Shown here: positions 52,201 through 60,357 of the stretch, piece after piece | Layout of the letters: each line of letters opens with the position of its first letter | Position numbering within the stretch: position 1 is the first letter of the stretch | Source: Owenia fusiformis | Lineage: Eukaryota; Annelida; Polychaeta; Sabellida; Oweniidae | Assembly: GCA_903813345.2 (NCBI GenBank) | Contig: CAIIXF020000010.1 | Coordinates: 16,255,181 to 16,319,180, forward strand | Length of the DNA stretch: 64,000 bases | Direction: 5' to 3' | Position numbers and translations under genes: made by a program | Notes under the pieces: model-generated | Told to the model about the DNA's origin: nothing | Seen by the model: only the letters and a program-made list of their open reading frames with translations | Database searches by the model: none

Positions 52201-52590
52201 TAACATGGTTGTTTTGGTTTGGTTGATGTTTAACATGGTTGTTTTGGTTTGGTTGATGTTGAACCTTCATGCTAATGTCCTTGTCAGATTTAATGAGAGA
52301 TCATCCATTGCATTGTTTAATCATATCAGTTATCATAGATGGACACACTTACTAGTTACCACATTTGACAAACTAATCCTTTATTTTATCTATTTTAGCT
52401 AACGTGGGCAGATCTTGCGTGTTTGACGCTAATGGAAGAAATACCAAGTATGTTGAAGAGAGGCGGTGTCTCTGATGCTTTTGATTGTGAAAAGTACACT
52501 GAACTGTCAACTCATGCTGAACGTATCCGGGAAATCCCAGCTATATCCAATTGGATACAGAAACGACCGCAATCTGCCAGACCAGCATAA
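34146..52590 (+). CDS. Four-module sigma-class GST fusion with N-myristoylation leader (21 exons)
   Basis: Joined exons: 34146-34248, 34666-34809, 35195-35287, 35621-35736, 35985-36089, 36522-36759, 37220-37384, 38542-38634, 38878-38993, 39308-39415, 39723-39924, 40312-40455, 47140-47232, 47867-47982, 48296-48403, 48711-48912, 50351-50494, 50713-50805, 51160-51275, 51606-51716, 52399-52590. Every junction is AG/GT, phases agree throughout, and the total is 2802 nt (933 residues plus TAA). Residues 1-34 are a charged leader beginning MGCGGSK. Modules lie near 40-236, 279-486, 500-707 and 721-933. Each has an N-terminal thioredoxin-like half (LTYF, GRAELTR, DWP, cis-Pro LP) and a helical C-terminal half with an LTWAD N-capping motif. 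Candidate catalytic tyrosines are 46, 285, 506 and 727. Sigma GSTs conjugate or isomerise substrates with glutathione and are normally about 200-residue dimers, so four in one chain is unusual. The leader suggests membrane anchoring (inference). A 5' non-coding exon may lie upstream. Confidence 0.9.
34462..34575. mobile_element. Small hairpin element in intron 1
   Basis: Contains TGCCTGTGTCACATTTGCTC, then ACTCAATCGGCCGGGCGC. Same family as the elements in introns 7 and 12, but more diverged. Confidence 0.6.
34666..36759 (+). CDS. GST module 1 (exons 2-6) with Pro/Thr-rich linker
   Basis: Exons 34666-34809, 35195-35287, 35621-35736, 35985-36089 and 36522-36759. Residues 35-82 give the first beta-alpha-beta part (LTYFDGQGRAELTR, DWPDMKP). 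Residues 83-113 give the cis-Pro segment (GMLPILEVEG) and the helix-3 segment (ESQTIARTAA). Residues 114-266 give the helical domain, including LTWADIAC. Compared with modules 2-4, the segment after LTWADIAC is shorter, so the helix 6-7 loop is reduced. The last exon continues past GRPK into about 27 residues of Pro/Thr-rich linker (TPPTTGTPSREVTPSPDV...), not present between the other modules. It is the most diverged module but keeps the candidate catalytic Tyr46. Confidence 0.88.
35261..35370 (+). repeat. Exon-end/splice-donor minisatellite after exon 3
   Basis: Exact 40-bp units at 35261-35300 and 35301-35340, and a third partial unit from 35341. Each unit copies the last 27 bases of exon 3 plus its donor (ATAGCAGGTAAA). 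Donors at 35287, 35327 and 35367. Using the second or third would add 40 or 80 nt and shift the frame. Confidence 0.9.
37220..39924 (+). CDS. GST module 2 (exons 7-11)
   Basis: Exons 37220-37384, 38542-38634, 38878-38993, 39308-39415 and 39723-39924. Starts with a unique 12-residue lead-in (ASESVTTEDIPE), then GPYKLTYFNLRGRAELTRMIF with candidate catalytic Tyr285. The cis-Pro segment is GYLPLLEVGG, helix 3 begins ESQTVARTAA, and the C-terminal half includes ERAQADM and LTWADIACMF. It ends in a short linker (AEEPRKLPILQ). Apart from the lead-in it differs from module 3 at about five residues, and the introns are also near-identical. Intron 7 carries a LINE remnant split by a small hairpin element. 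Confidence 0.9.
37480..37725 (+). pseudogene. LINE reverse-transcriptase remnant, part 1 (intron 7)
   Basis: Encodes RYKSPQTRVLRTTNDNKLPG, then MITLWNRLLRDHKETNSFSL, typical of the segment after the reverse transcriptase domain of non-LTR elements. Broken by a frameshift and by the hairpin element that follows. Confidence 0.65.
37727..37870. mobile_element. Small hairpin element in intron 7
   Basis: Inverted ends of the pattern GCCTTGGTCACATTAGCTCC / GGGGAAAATGTGACCCAGGC, with an inner palindrome around CGGCCGATTGAGT and ACTCAATCGGCCG. It splits the LINE remnant. Confidence 0.7.
37871..38440 (+). pseudogene. LINE remnant, part 2, with C-terminal zinc knuckle
   Basis: From about 37887 reads EETVLNKIRVNRYFKSDLFY, then NDPYCDCGDRETAQHEVLSC. 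The C-x-C-x7-H-x4-C pattern is the usual C-terminal knuckle of several non-LTR clades. Open to a stop at about 38206, followed by a 3' region ending in AATAAAGAG and a T run. Clade not assigned. Confidence 0.7.
38604..38725 (+). repeat. Splice-donor minisatellite after exon 8
   Basis: About three units of 37-39 bp, each with GCTGCACATATA.CAGGTAAAC-like sequence. The true donor is after 38634 and decoys follow near 38672 and 38712. Confidence 0.85.
40312..48912 (+). CDS. GST module 3 (exons 12-16), recent duplicate of module 2
   Basis: Exons 40312-40455, 47140-47232, 47867-47982, 48296-48403 and 48711-48912. The lead-in is APIPK, as in module 4, and the rest copies module 2 (candidate catalytic Tyr506). 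Differences from module 2 seen by eye: Val-Gly to Ala-Glu in the LPLLE segment, Val to Ile before ART, Ser to Thr in CYSDI, and Thr to Met after CPQL. Intron 12 is about 6.7 kb because a 5.5-kb foldback element landed in it. Splice sites and frame are intact, so the module looks functional. Confidence 0.9.
40540..40980. pseudogene. Duplicated LINE remnant and hairpin element in intron 12
   Basis: Copy of 37469-37910 with a handful of substitutions, including the hairpin element (about 40797-40940). The rest of the LINE continues at 46509 after a foldback insertion. Confidence 0.75.
40983..46508. mobile_element. 5.5-kb foldback element with internal ~180-bp repeats, TSD ATA
   Basis: Ends TACTCAAGGGGCGAGGAGGG and complement TACTCTAGGGGCGAGGAGGG. 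TSD ATA at 40980-40982 and 46509-46511. The empty site AATAAGATAAGAG is in intron 7 near 37905. Arms are about 1.25 kb (40983-42240 and 45245-46508). Each ends inward in about four tandem units of about 180 bases containing CCCCTATAGTTTCTAGATCC. The 3-kb centre shows no transposase. Homologous short ORFs occur in both arms (minus 41355-41549, plus 45942-46136). Confidence 0.88.
46509..47050 (+). pseudogene. LINE remnant continuing after the foldback (intron 12)
   Basis: Copy of 37906-38450, with the same knuckle, stop and T run. Short indels only. Confidence 0.75.
47203..47705 (+). repeat. Expanded splice-donor minisatellite after exon 13
   Basis: About eight units of 37-39 bp from 47203 to 47515 and two more at about 47627-47705, separated by a partial copy of the following intron. 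Each unit has the GCTGCACATATAACAGGTAA pattern. Module 2 has only about three units, so this array grew after the duplication. Confidence 0.88.
49042..50083. mobile_element. 1.04-kb element with terminal 16-bp repeat arrays, TSD ATCTTCGAC
   Basis: TSD of nine bases at 49033-49041 and 50084-50092. The empty site is in intron 11 near 40041. Both ends are arrays of GTCAACTCGACCCTTA-like units, about 49050-49215 forward and 49918-50076 inverted. The centre is AT-rich without an ORF. Confidence 0.85.
50351..52590 (+). CDS. GST module 4 (exons 17-21) and C-terminus
   Basis: Exons 50351-50494, 50713-50805, 51160-51275, 51606-51716 and 52399-52590. Begins APIPKGPYKLTYFDIRGRAEL with candidate catalytic Tyr727, then GVLPLLEVEG and ESQTIARTAA. 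The helical half has EERGQADMCVDCYCD, DGFIVGNE and LTWADLACLTLMEE, and ends WIQKRPQSARPA followed by TAA. It is clearly related to but distinct from modules 2/3, and its last exon is closer to ordinary sigma GST length than that of module 1. Confidence 0.9.
50780..50985 (+). repeat. Degenerate splice-donor minisatellite after exon 18
   Basis: Five or six units of 30-40 bp derived from GCACGCACAGCTGCACATAT plus AGCAGGTAAACATATTTATT. Several decoy donors are mutated to AGCTAAACA or ATCTAAACA. Confidence 0.8.
51975..52262. repeat. 30-bp minisatellite in intron 20
   Basis: Units of GTTTTGGTTTGGTTGATGTT plus TAACATGGTT or TAACATAATT, with 18-bp short variants, about ten in all. It is open on both strands because the unit lengths are multiples of three. 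It ends about 140 bases before exon 21. Confidence 0.9.
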
Positions 52591-54567
52591 GGTTGTGCCT
52601 AAATGGTGGTGAACGTTAAAAGTGTCAGGATTAAGACGACCATGATGACACTGATGGTCATTCTATATGGTACCTTATTCCTGAACCAGCTCAAAATCCG
52701 TCCAACACAGTATTTACATACACAGCGTGTGATTTCATAGATATTTGTAGCAATGTTATATTAAATGAAATGCGCTCTGAAAACAACAATGACTGTGATA
52801 ATGTACATATAGACATAGAGAGAACAATAAGTGTAAATGACTCAGGATAGATTGGATCTAATATTTGACCATTTATTTGGACAAGTAATTTAGTTTTTCT
52901 TTGGACATTTTCCTTCCTCAACTTAAGATCTCCTCTCAATGAGTCCTCACCATTCAATGTAATCCAAACTGTGAGATTACATCATTATTAAAGAGACAAT
53001 GAAATCTTGTTCAGACCCATAGCTAGCCCCTCTGGCCAAAAATTATTTCAAAACCATGCAGTTTCCACCATTCTGAATACTTCGAGTGATTTTGGCCATC
53101 TTTGAGCCAAAGTTGTCAAAAGTGAACCTCCCTGGATTTTTTTAAAAAGTGAGCCTCTTGGCAAATCCTTGCTATAGGCCTGCTGGTCATACTCGTTTCT
53201 CAGTTTGATTTTCAATCATGAAAATATCATACCATGGGAATCCAAGATGCCTGCTGGTATCCTTTGGAGGAATTCAACAACTCAGTATTCGATTCATCCT
53301 TTGAGTCAATCATTTATTTTTCAATTTTGTATCTTGTTTTGTGTGATATATTTTGATAAAATAAAATAAGTATACATTACCGAGAAAGGTCTTTTGCTTC
53401 ATTGGTAATACTGTCATTCTCTACATGGTTATAGGGTTGGGAGAATTTGGTTTAATCAATGGACCAATGAAAATTTGTCCCACTTGAAGAAATGCATTGC
53501 GGGAGATATTGATGTTAATGGCCATGTTTTCGTCTGGGTTGATTTGGCAACAGAATTTTTTGGAAAAGTGACCCCCCCCCCTTGGAAAATTCTGGCTACG
53601 GGCCTGAAGACATTAATATTCGATATATTGTCAATGTTAACTTTTATTTATATTGAAAAATTAAATTAAAATCAAGAAAAATGAAAATACACCGACTTAG
53701 GCAAGGCTAATTAAATCAAAACCGGGGTCACAACATTGTGATTCAAACATTCACAGGCTTTGATTTGCTATTCAATAAAAACGCTCGGTTGCCAAACTTA
53801 TAGAGGGGAGTGTAGCCGAATACGGACACTGTTCGCCAATGAAATGATAAAGGGATTATTGAGAGTCTGTGTATGATTTTATTTTTGTAGACGAAAAATT
53901 ATTTAATTGAATGTTTATGCCATAGTTAACGGTTAAATGTTCATTTAAATGTTTTATGCAGTTACATCTTAACTAGATATTTCATGTCATGATTGAATGT
54001 TCAGTTTTATTCAGATTCGTAAATGAAGTATTTTTGGCCTTATGCCCTTTAACTGTATTAATCACAACTATAGTGCAGTCACGCGTATTACTTATTAGTA
54101 CTGAACGTAACCCGATTAATTATTTCAATGCGCCGCGAAAATTATGAAAATAGCTTATTTTCTATTATATTGACCGCTCTGGACATATCATTATTAGTTG
54201 TTTTCACTCATATATACACTTACTATATAGCAGCCGATTGCCCTTTTCATTTCTTTGAGACGCAATTTAAATTTCATATCAGCATTATATACAACAACGT
54301 TCAAAATGTTTTTCTCTATATATTGCGATGTTTTTCTTTCCCGATGGAGCTTGAATATTGTGCCAAACACGTACTTGTGTACAGCCTTGCTTTGTGACTA
54401 CTGTTATCATTTGCAAGAGCTCATTTTTGAGTCCATTGCGTTTCCTCGATCAAAATGTAAACTTTAAAATGGGGCTAATCAATTAAAATACATTTACATT
54501 ATGTTAACTCAAGCAAATAATCATAACAACTACAATATTTTTAAGCAGTTCTGACACCTAAGCAATG
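52591..54567. other. 3' flank and spacer
   Basis: Holds the likely 3' UTR and two degenerate GGCCCGTAGCCAGG-type elements (53014-53190 and about 53500-53610). No further exon recognised. Confidence 0.5.
52987..53365 (+). promoter_or_regulatory. Candidate polyadenylation signals for the GST fusion
   Basis: ATTAAA occurs at 52987-52992 and AATAAA at 53360-53365, roughly 400 and 770 bases after the stop codon. Either could end the transcript. Hexamers are frequent in AT-rich DNA, so this is weak. Confidence 0.3.
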
Positions 54568-54660
54568 TAGCCTCGTGGCGTAGAGACTAGAGACTAATCT
54601 TGATCGAACAACGTGGGATACGGAGGTCCTGTGTTCGAGCCGCAGGTACGGAGAATTTTT
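54568..54660 (+). mobile_element. tRNA-derived SINE head
   Basis: A-box-like TAGCCTCGTGGCGTAGAGAC and B-box-like TGTTCGAGCC near 54630. It is not a functional tRNA, since no convincing acceptor pairing is seen. Confidence 0.55.
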
Positions 54661-54721
54661 GATTATTGCACTACCGGACACCTTGTATAATTATTACATT
54701 TTTGAGCAATGTTGACACCTG

Positions 54722-55075
54722 AGCAGTGTAGCCTAGGTGGTTAGTGACTGTGGTCGTGCGCACCGAGGGATACAAGGTCCCGCGTTCGAGCCTCGGGTAC
54801 GGCGTCCTTGATAATAGTTCTACAGGACACTCGGTCCGAAGGTCCAACCTCCGACCCTTGGCATGGGCCGGTTCTCTGACTGCTCTTGTCGGAGACAGAT
54901 TGTGAGACTGTGGTTGGTTCCTCCACTGATGGGCTATAGTAGACGCCGGGAGTCATACAGTATGGTAGTGAGCCCCCACCAAGGGCAGTAGTGGAACGAC
55001 GCGAATCGGTCCCAGTATGGTTGCCTTGCAACTGAAGAGACTCGAGGAAATCATGCCATTCACGGTGACCCAGAA
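54722..55075 (+). mobile_element. tRNA-derived SINE with body
   Basis: A-box-like TAGCCTAGGTGGTTAGTGAC and B-box-like GCGTTCGAGCCTC near 54782, followed by about 280 bases of GC-richer body (contains CATGGGCCGGTTCTCTGACT) ending near an AAAAGAC stretch. Related to the shorter head just upstream. Confidence 0.6.
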
Positions 55076-55616
55076 AAGACTTTTTCTTCTTTAACTTATT
55101 TTGTTATAGCAATTAAAACTAAAATAAATTGACTACAACGATGGGCACTTATTTATATTGTGTAACTCGTTTAAAACAAGAAAGACGAAAGCCCTCGAGT
55201 TCAAGCAATGTTTGAGCAATGTGTATTTTGGCGATCTCATCCCCCCTGACTGAAAGCTGGCATGCCTCTGCATGGTGTTCATGTCCCTCTACACTTTTCA
55301 TAGACTTTGTATTAGAGTTGTAAGGAGGCTTTAAGGTAACAAAAAAGAATGGAGGTTTATTTTTGATGTACATGTATGTACATATTGATTCTCATCCACC
55401 GAGATTTAGGATGCGCGAACTTACTGCGCAATAGTCGATGAAGTACTACCGGTAAACAAGTACAATGAAAAATACAAAAAGAATTAAGGTCAGGGTGCAT
55501 GATTGGAAAGCATGTTTTGATAAAGTGTATAAAAAAACAAGAAAATTCAGTAATAAAATTAAGAAAATTTTCAGAATTTTTTTTCACTGAAATTTCTCTC
55601 AAGACTTTTCTAGGCA

Positions 55617-55876
55617 CATACACCCCCCTCCATAAGTTTGGCAACCTTGGCTCTCCCATTGAACTACGTGTTTAACCCTCTTTATGTTCAAATTTTTATA
55701 TACTTAACCGGCGATGAAACAACTTATAATATTGATGGAAACGTAAATTGACTCTATTTCATGTCATGATTGAATGACATGAAGTAAATAAAAATTAAGG
55801 TAAAGAGGCTTTAACACGTAGTACAATGGGGGGAGCTAAGGTTGCCAAACTTATGGAGGGGGGTGTACGTGCACTA
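55617..55876. repeat. Small inverted repeat
   Basis: Arms about 55617-55690 and 55802-55876 share CCCTCCATAAGTTTGGCAAC and its complement. Loop about 110 bases. Confidence 0.7.
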
Positions 55877-55890
55877 TTTGGTGTATATTT

Positions 55891-56362
55891 AAGGTATGAG
55901 TACCGTAATCCAACACCAAATTCGAAAATTCATAACAATACTTTGCACATATGGCGTTCGTGACCAACTATAAAACGCTTACCCCCCATAGTGTTATATA
56001 TCAAAATGTACCTGTTCATATAGGGGTTCGATTGATCTACATCAAATTATAGGGAGTCAGGTTACTTTTTGAGATATCAGCGTTCATTTATTGTGACTCG
56101 CGTTTGCTACCACTTCCTCAATTCTCATATGATGGGCAAACGCGTAGTAAACATGCTCACGTCGGAACTATTTTTGACCTACATCGCTATTTCGTAATTC
56201 AAATGAAAGTTGAACTCCTCCTCTTTATTTTGATACCAAATAGTGGCATACTAGGTACCCTAGAAGCCAACTATGGCGTTATTTAGAACAATACCACGAG
56301 TTTTTAAATGGACTATATAGGGGTCATACCTTTTGGCGGATGGATATGGAACCTCATACCTC
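55891..56362. mobile_element. 470-bp repeat element, copy 1
   Basis: Begins AAGGTATGAGTACCGTAATC and ends GGAACCTCATACCTC, giving imperfect short inverted ends. Abuts copy 2 head to tail. Confidence 0.75.
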
Positions 56363-56837
56363 AAGGTATGAGTACCGTAATCCAACACCAAATTCGAAAA
56401 TTCATAACAATACTTTGCACATATGGCGTTCGTGACCAACTATAAAACGCTTACCCCCCATAGTGTTATATATCAAAATGTACCTGTTCATATAGGGGTT
56501 CGATTGATCTACATCAAATTATAGGGAGTCGGGTTACTTTTTGAGATATCAGCGTCCATTTATTGTGACTCGCGTTTGCTACCACTTCCTCAATTCTGAT
56601 ATGATGGGCAAACGCGTAATAAACATGCTCACGTCGGAACTATTTTTGACCTACATCGCTATTTTCGTAATTCAAATGAAAGTTGAACTCCTCCTCTTTA
56701 TTTTGATACCAAATAGTGGCATACTAGGTACCCTAGAAGCCAACTATGGCGTTATTTAGAACAAAACCACAAGTTTTTAAATGGACTATATAGGGGTCAT
56801 ACCTTTTGGCGGATGGATATGGAACCTCATACCTTAA
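56363..56837. mobile_element. 470-bp repeat element, copy 2
   Basis: Nearly identical to copy 1. It contains a 72-codon ORF shared with copy 3 but shortened in copy 1, with no recognisable motif. Confidence 0.75.
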
Positions 56838-57622
56838 TGTGTTATGACATCACACTGATTTTTGTCTCTGCAACTTTTTTTGGCAGAAAATATCATTTCT
56901 AGTTCAAAAATGCATAAAAACGTCGGAACTGGCTGAATATGTGAAAAATTTATCCATTTAGGCTAGAAAGGGTTAATTTGCCCTACCCCAAATACGTCTA
57001 AATATGCTGGTCTAACTTTGCCACTGTGACGTCACAAATCTAACCTGATTATCTCTGAGTTTATTGAAGAAAATGATACGTCTGACAAACAGCTTTCATT
57101 CCCTATATGGCACACCTTCTACTAAGAGTTGCATCATTGACTAAATCTAAGACAAAGGGCCTGTGTCCCGAGGATTTTGACTGAAATTTGGCCATTTTCG
57201 CCCAAATCTAACTAAATTGCAGTTTCCCTCACACCTGTATTTTGAAATAAATATTGCTACAATGTAGCAATTTGAAAATCACACATGCTTACTGTTTCTG
57301 TCGACCTGACACGTGTATCTAGCCTGTAAAAATGAAAAATCGCTACATTGTAGCAATTTCACTGAGATATGGGCCCTGAAAATCATGTAATTTTAGCAAA
57401 AAATGAAGAAATAACCTGCAATTTTGACGGAATTTCAGAGGGCTTTCTTTCATTCCAGACCCTCCACGGGCCTCTTATGACCATTCTTATACTCACAGAA
57501 TGGTTGAAAGTGATTTCAAATCATTGTTTGCCCTACGCAGAACGAAAAAATCGATTCTGTTCTCAAAATCTGCTAGAATATTGGTCTCTGGCCAACTAGC
57601 AGACAATTTTAGGCCTCATATT

Positions 57623-58097
57623 AAGGTATGAGTACCGTAATCCAACACCAAATTCGAAAATTCATAACAATACTTTGCACATATGGCGTTCGTGACCAAC
57701 TATAAAACGCTTACCCCCCATAGTGTTATATATCAAAATGTACCTGTTCATATAGGGGTTCGATTGATCTACATCAAATTATAGGGAGTCAGGTTACTTT
57801 TTGAGATATCAGCGTCCATTTATTGTGACTCGCGTTTGCTACCACTTCCTCAATTCTGATATGATGGGCAAACGCGTAATAAACATGCTCACGTCGGAAC
57901 TATTTTTGACCTACATCGCTATTTTCGTAATTCAAATGAAAGTTGAACCCCTCCTCTTTATTTTGATACCAAATAGTGGCATACTAGGTACCCTAGAAGC
58001 CAACTATGGCGTTATTTAGAACAAAACCACAAGTTTTTAAATGGACTATATAGGGGTCATACCTTTTGGCGGATGGATATGGAACCTCATACCTCAA
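57623..58097. mobile_element. 470-bp repeat element, copy 3
   Basis: Nearly identical to copy 2, separated from it by about 785 bases of unrelated sequence. Confidence 0.75.
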
Positions 58098-60357
58098 TAT
58101 TGATTCTCGTCTACCGAGAGCTTACACGAGAGCAGGATTTAGAATGCGCGAATTGACTGCGCAATAGTCATTGAAGGACTACCTTAAACCCCAAGAGGGG
58201 GAGAAACCCCAGGGTTCAAAGATGACATACGCTTATAATGTAAATCTGTATTGAGATGACATCGTCGCTGATTAGTTTAGCGAGTCGATCGTTGATTGGT
58301 TTAAAACTAGGTCAATTTGAAAACTTTGAAAACCAAGATGGAGGGTAAGTAAAAAGTTATGTACAAGAAAGAATGGGTTTATATCTGTATTTTGATATCA
58401 AATTTGAGGACATATGTGGTATATGTTGGAAGTTATATTGCAAAAGTAAGGTCACCCCAAAAGTGGGCGGGGCAAAAAATTGAAATTTTAAATATTTTTT
58501 TCTTCAACAATATGCAAGTTGAGAAGTCGGTATTCCATATGTGTATTACCTGTATATAGAAGTATTACCATGAATTTTTCCATGGCTCTTAGATAAAGCA
58601 ATTAAGAAATATATACATTATCATAAAATATTTTGGCCATATGACAACATATTTTGGTGTATTTGGGAGGTAAAATGTCAATTGTTGGCACAAAAAAAGC
58701 ATTAAAAGTAGATTTAAATCCACTCTGAATCTTTCCCATGAACTAATACAACATTAAAACATGTAAAAACTATTCAAATATGGAGAAATTATTTTTTCAC
58801 TTACCCCTAGTCAAAATTGGGGTGGGGGTACCTAAGAAGTGAAATTTCATATTTGTCCACTACATATATTTTCCTATATTTTTGATATGTTGCTACATAT
58901 ATATCAATTCACCAATTAAACCATGTTTCAAAACTATTGCAATTTGTCAGATGTGAAATCACCAATTGACTGGCTTAATAGTCCCTGATCTGATTTTCCT
59001 AAGAGCTCTAGATAGGAGTTTGTTGTCCGGAAGCCTTGTTCATAAAGCCAGCGTAGGACTAAACGTCAACGTATCGTATTGCGGAAACTTATTTTTGGTA
59101 TTCATAAGGCAAACGTAACTTTACGATGAAAGTCCTGCGGATCTTACAAACTATTTACGTCAAGTATTTTCACCGTGTAACTTTACCACTGTGACCAAGT
59201 GTTAATAGTGGAGATTGTCCCGGACTTGTTTTTTCAAACGATTTAGACGGGTTTTTCGAAAACTTGAGAGGTAGGTTGATAAAGGTCCATGTGCAGTATC
59301 AAGACAACTTAAACATAAAAATGGACCGCGTGGAGTTTTCAACTTAAAAGTATTTCCATACAATCCCCCTCCCCTTCAGTGCAGGAGAAACGTTCATATG
59401 ATTAAGATTGGAAAAACGAGATATTTTTTAAATGAGAAAAATATTTTGGAAAAACTGAAGAGATGGGTTACTAAACCAATATCTATCGGTTTAATCCAAA
59501 TGCCATTTTTATTAGTTGAAAAAAAAACATATATTGTTCTATGTAAAACGAAGGAAGTGTGATCTACAATACTCCTTGTCAAAAATAAACTCCAAATTGT
59601 TCACGAAACAATACGTGGTCCTTAATTATTTAGTATTAATTTTCTGACATTCAGAGACAACTGAATAAATGTTTCTGGTCAAGTTTGCTTAAGAAATGCT
59701 ACAGCGGAGCTTTCTTTAATACTAAACGTGTATGCTAGAATTATACATCCAGCCCATAGATTTGATGTGCTTCACCAGTTCACACAGATTCTACGTTCAC
59801 GTTTTCCCGTACAATAGTCACTGCGGCAGCATTATGTACAAATATGAAAAAACGAACTTCACAACAAAAATGTATTTGTGTAGGATAAGTAACTAATGGT
59901 CTCGAATAACGTATTTTAGCCTAACGTCTTACAATGTATGAATCTACGTATCATTTACGGCACTGACGGATAGCGCTTTGCGAAACCTCTGTTCTGTAGT
60001 TTTTTTTGATTTATTCTTAAATGTCCCAATTGTTTTACACGCAGATCATTTTCTAGCTGTTCGAAGCCTGTTTCTGTCACATACAGATTATCTCAAATCA
60101 GACGCGTGGTAAGGCCCTAGATGACTTGCGACGTTTGGGTAGGTGTTAGACATCCGCTCGGCACCTGTAAACATGAGAACAACTAATTCGTCAACTATGT
60201 TTAATCTATTATGGCATTGAGATGGCTAACCTTGTGAGTTAATGAATCGTGGATCACAAAGATTGGAGGCTGTGCAAGCTCTTCTTAAAAATTAAAGGGG
60301 ACATTAAAATACCCCAAGCACAATTATTCTCGGATTCAACGATGTGTATTATCCTAC
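58098..60357. other. Spacer; may hide 3' exons of the minus-strand gene
   Basis: 58098-58190 resembles 55383-55455 (GCGCGAA..ACTGCGCAATAGTC). No splice-framed exon in phase with 60509-60358 could be identified. Confidence 0.4.

Noticed and set aside
51809-52402. Repeat-peptide ORFs (KHQPNQNN- and VLVWLMFN-type) on both strands
   Set aside because: Both come from a minisatellite whose unit is a multiple of three, inside an intron of the GST gene.
34146-52590. Lens S-crystallin identity
   Set aside because: The modules keep the candidate catalytic Tyr and lack an obvious crystallin-type insertion. Sigma GST is as far as the sequence supports.
54568-54800. tRNA genes
   Set aside because: Box A and box B-like sequences are present, but no cloverleaf with paired acceptor ends; SINE heads fit better.
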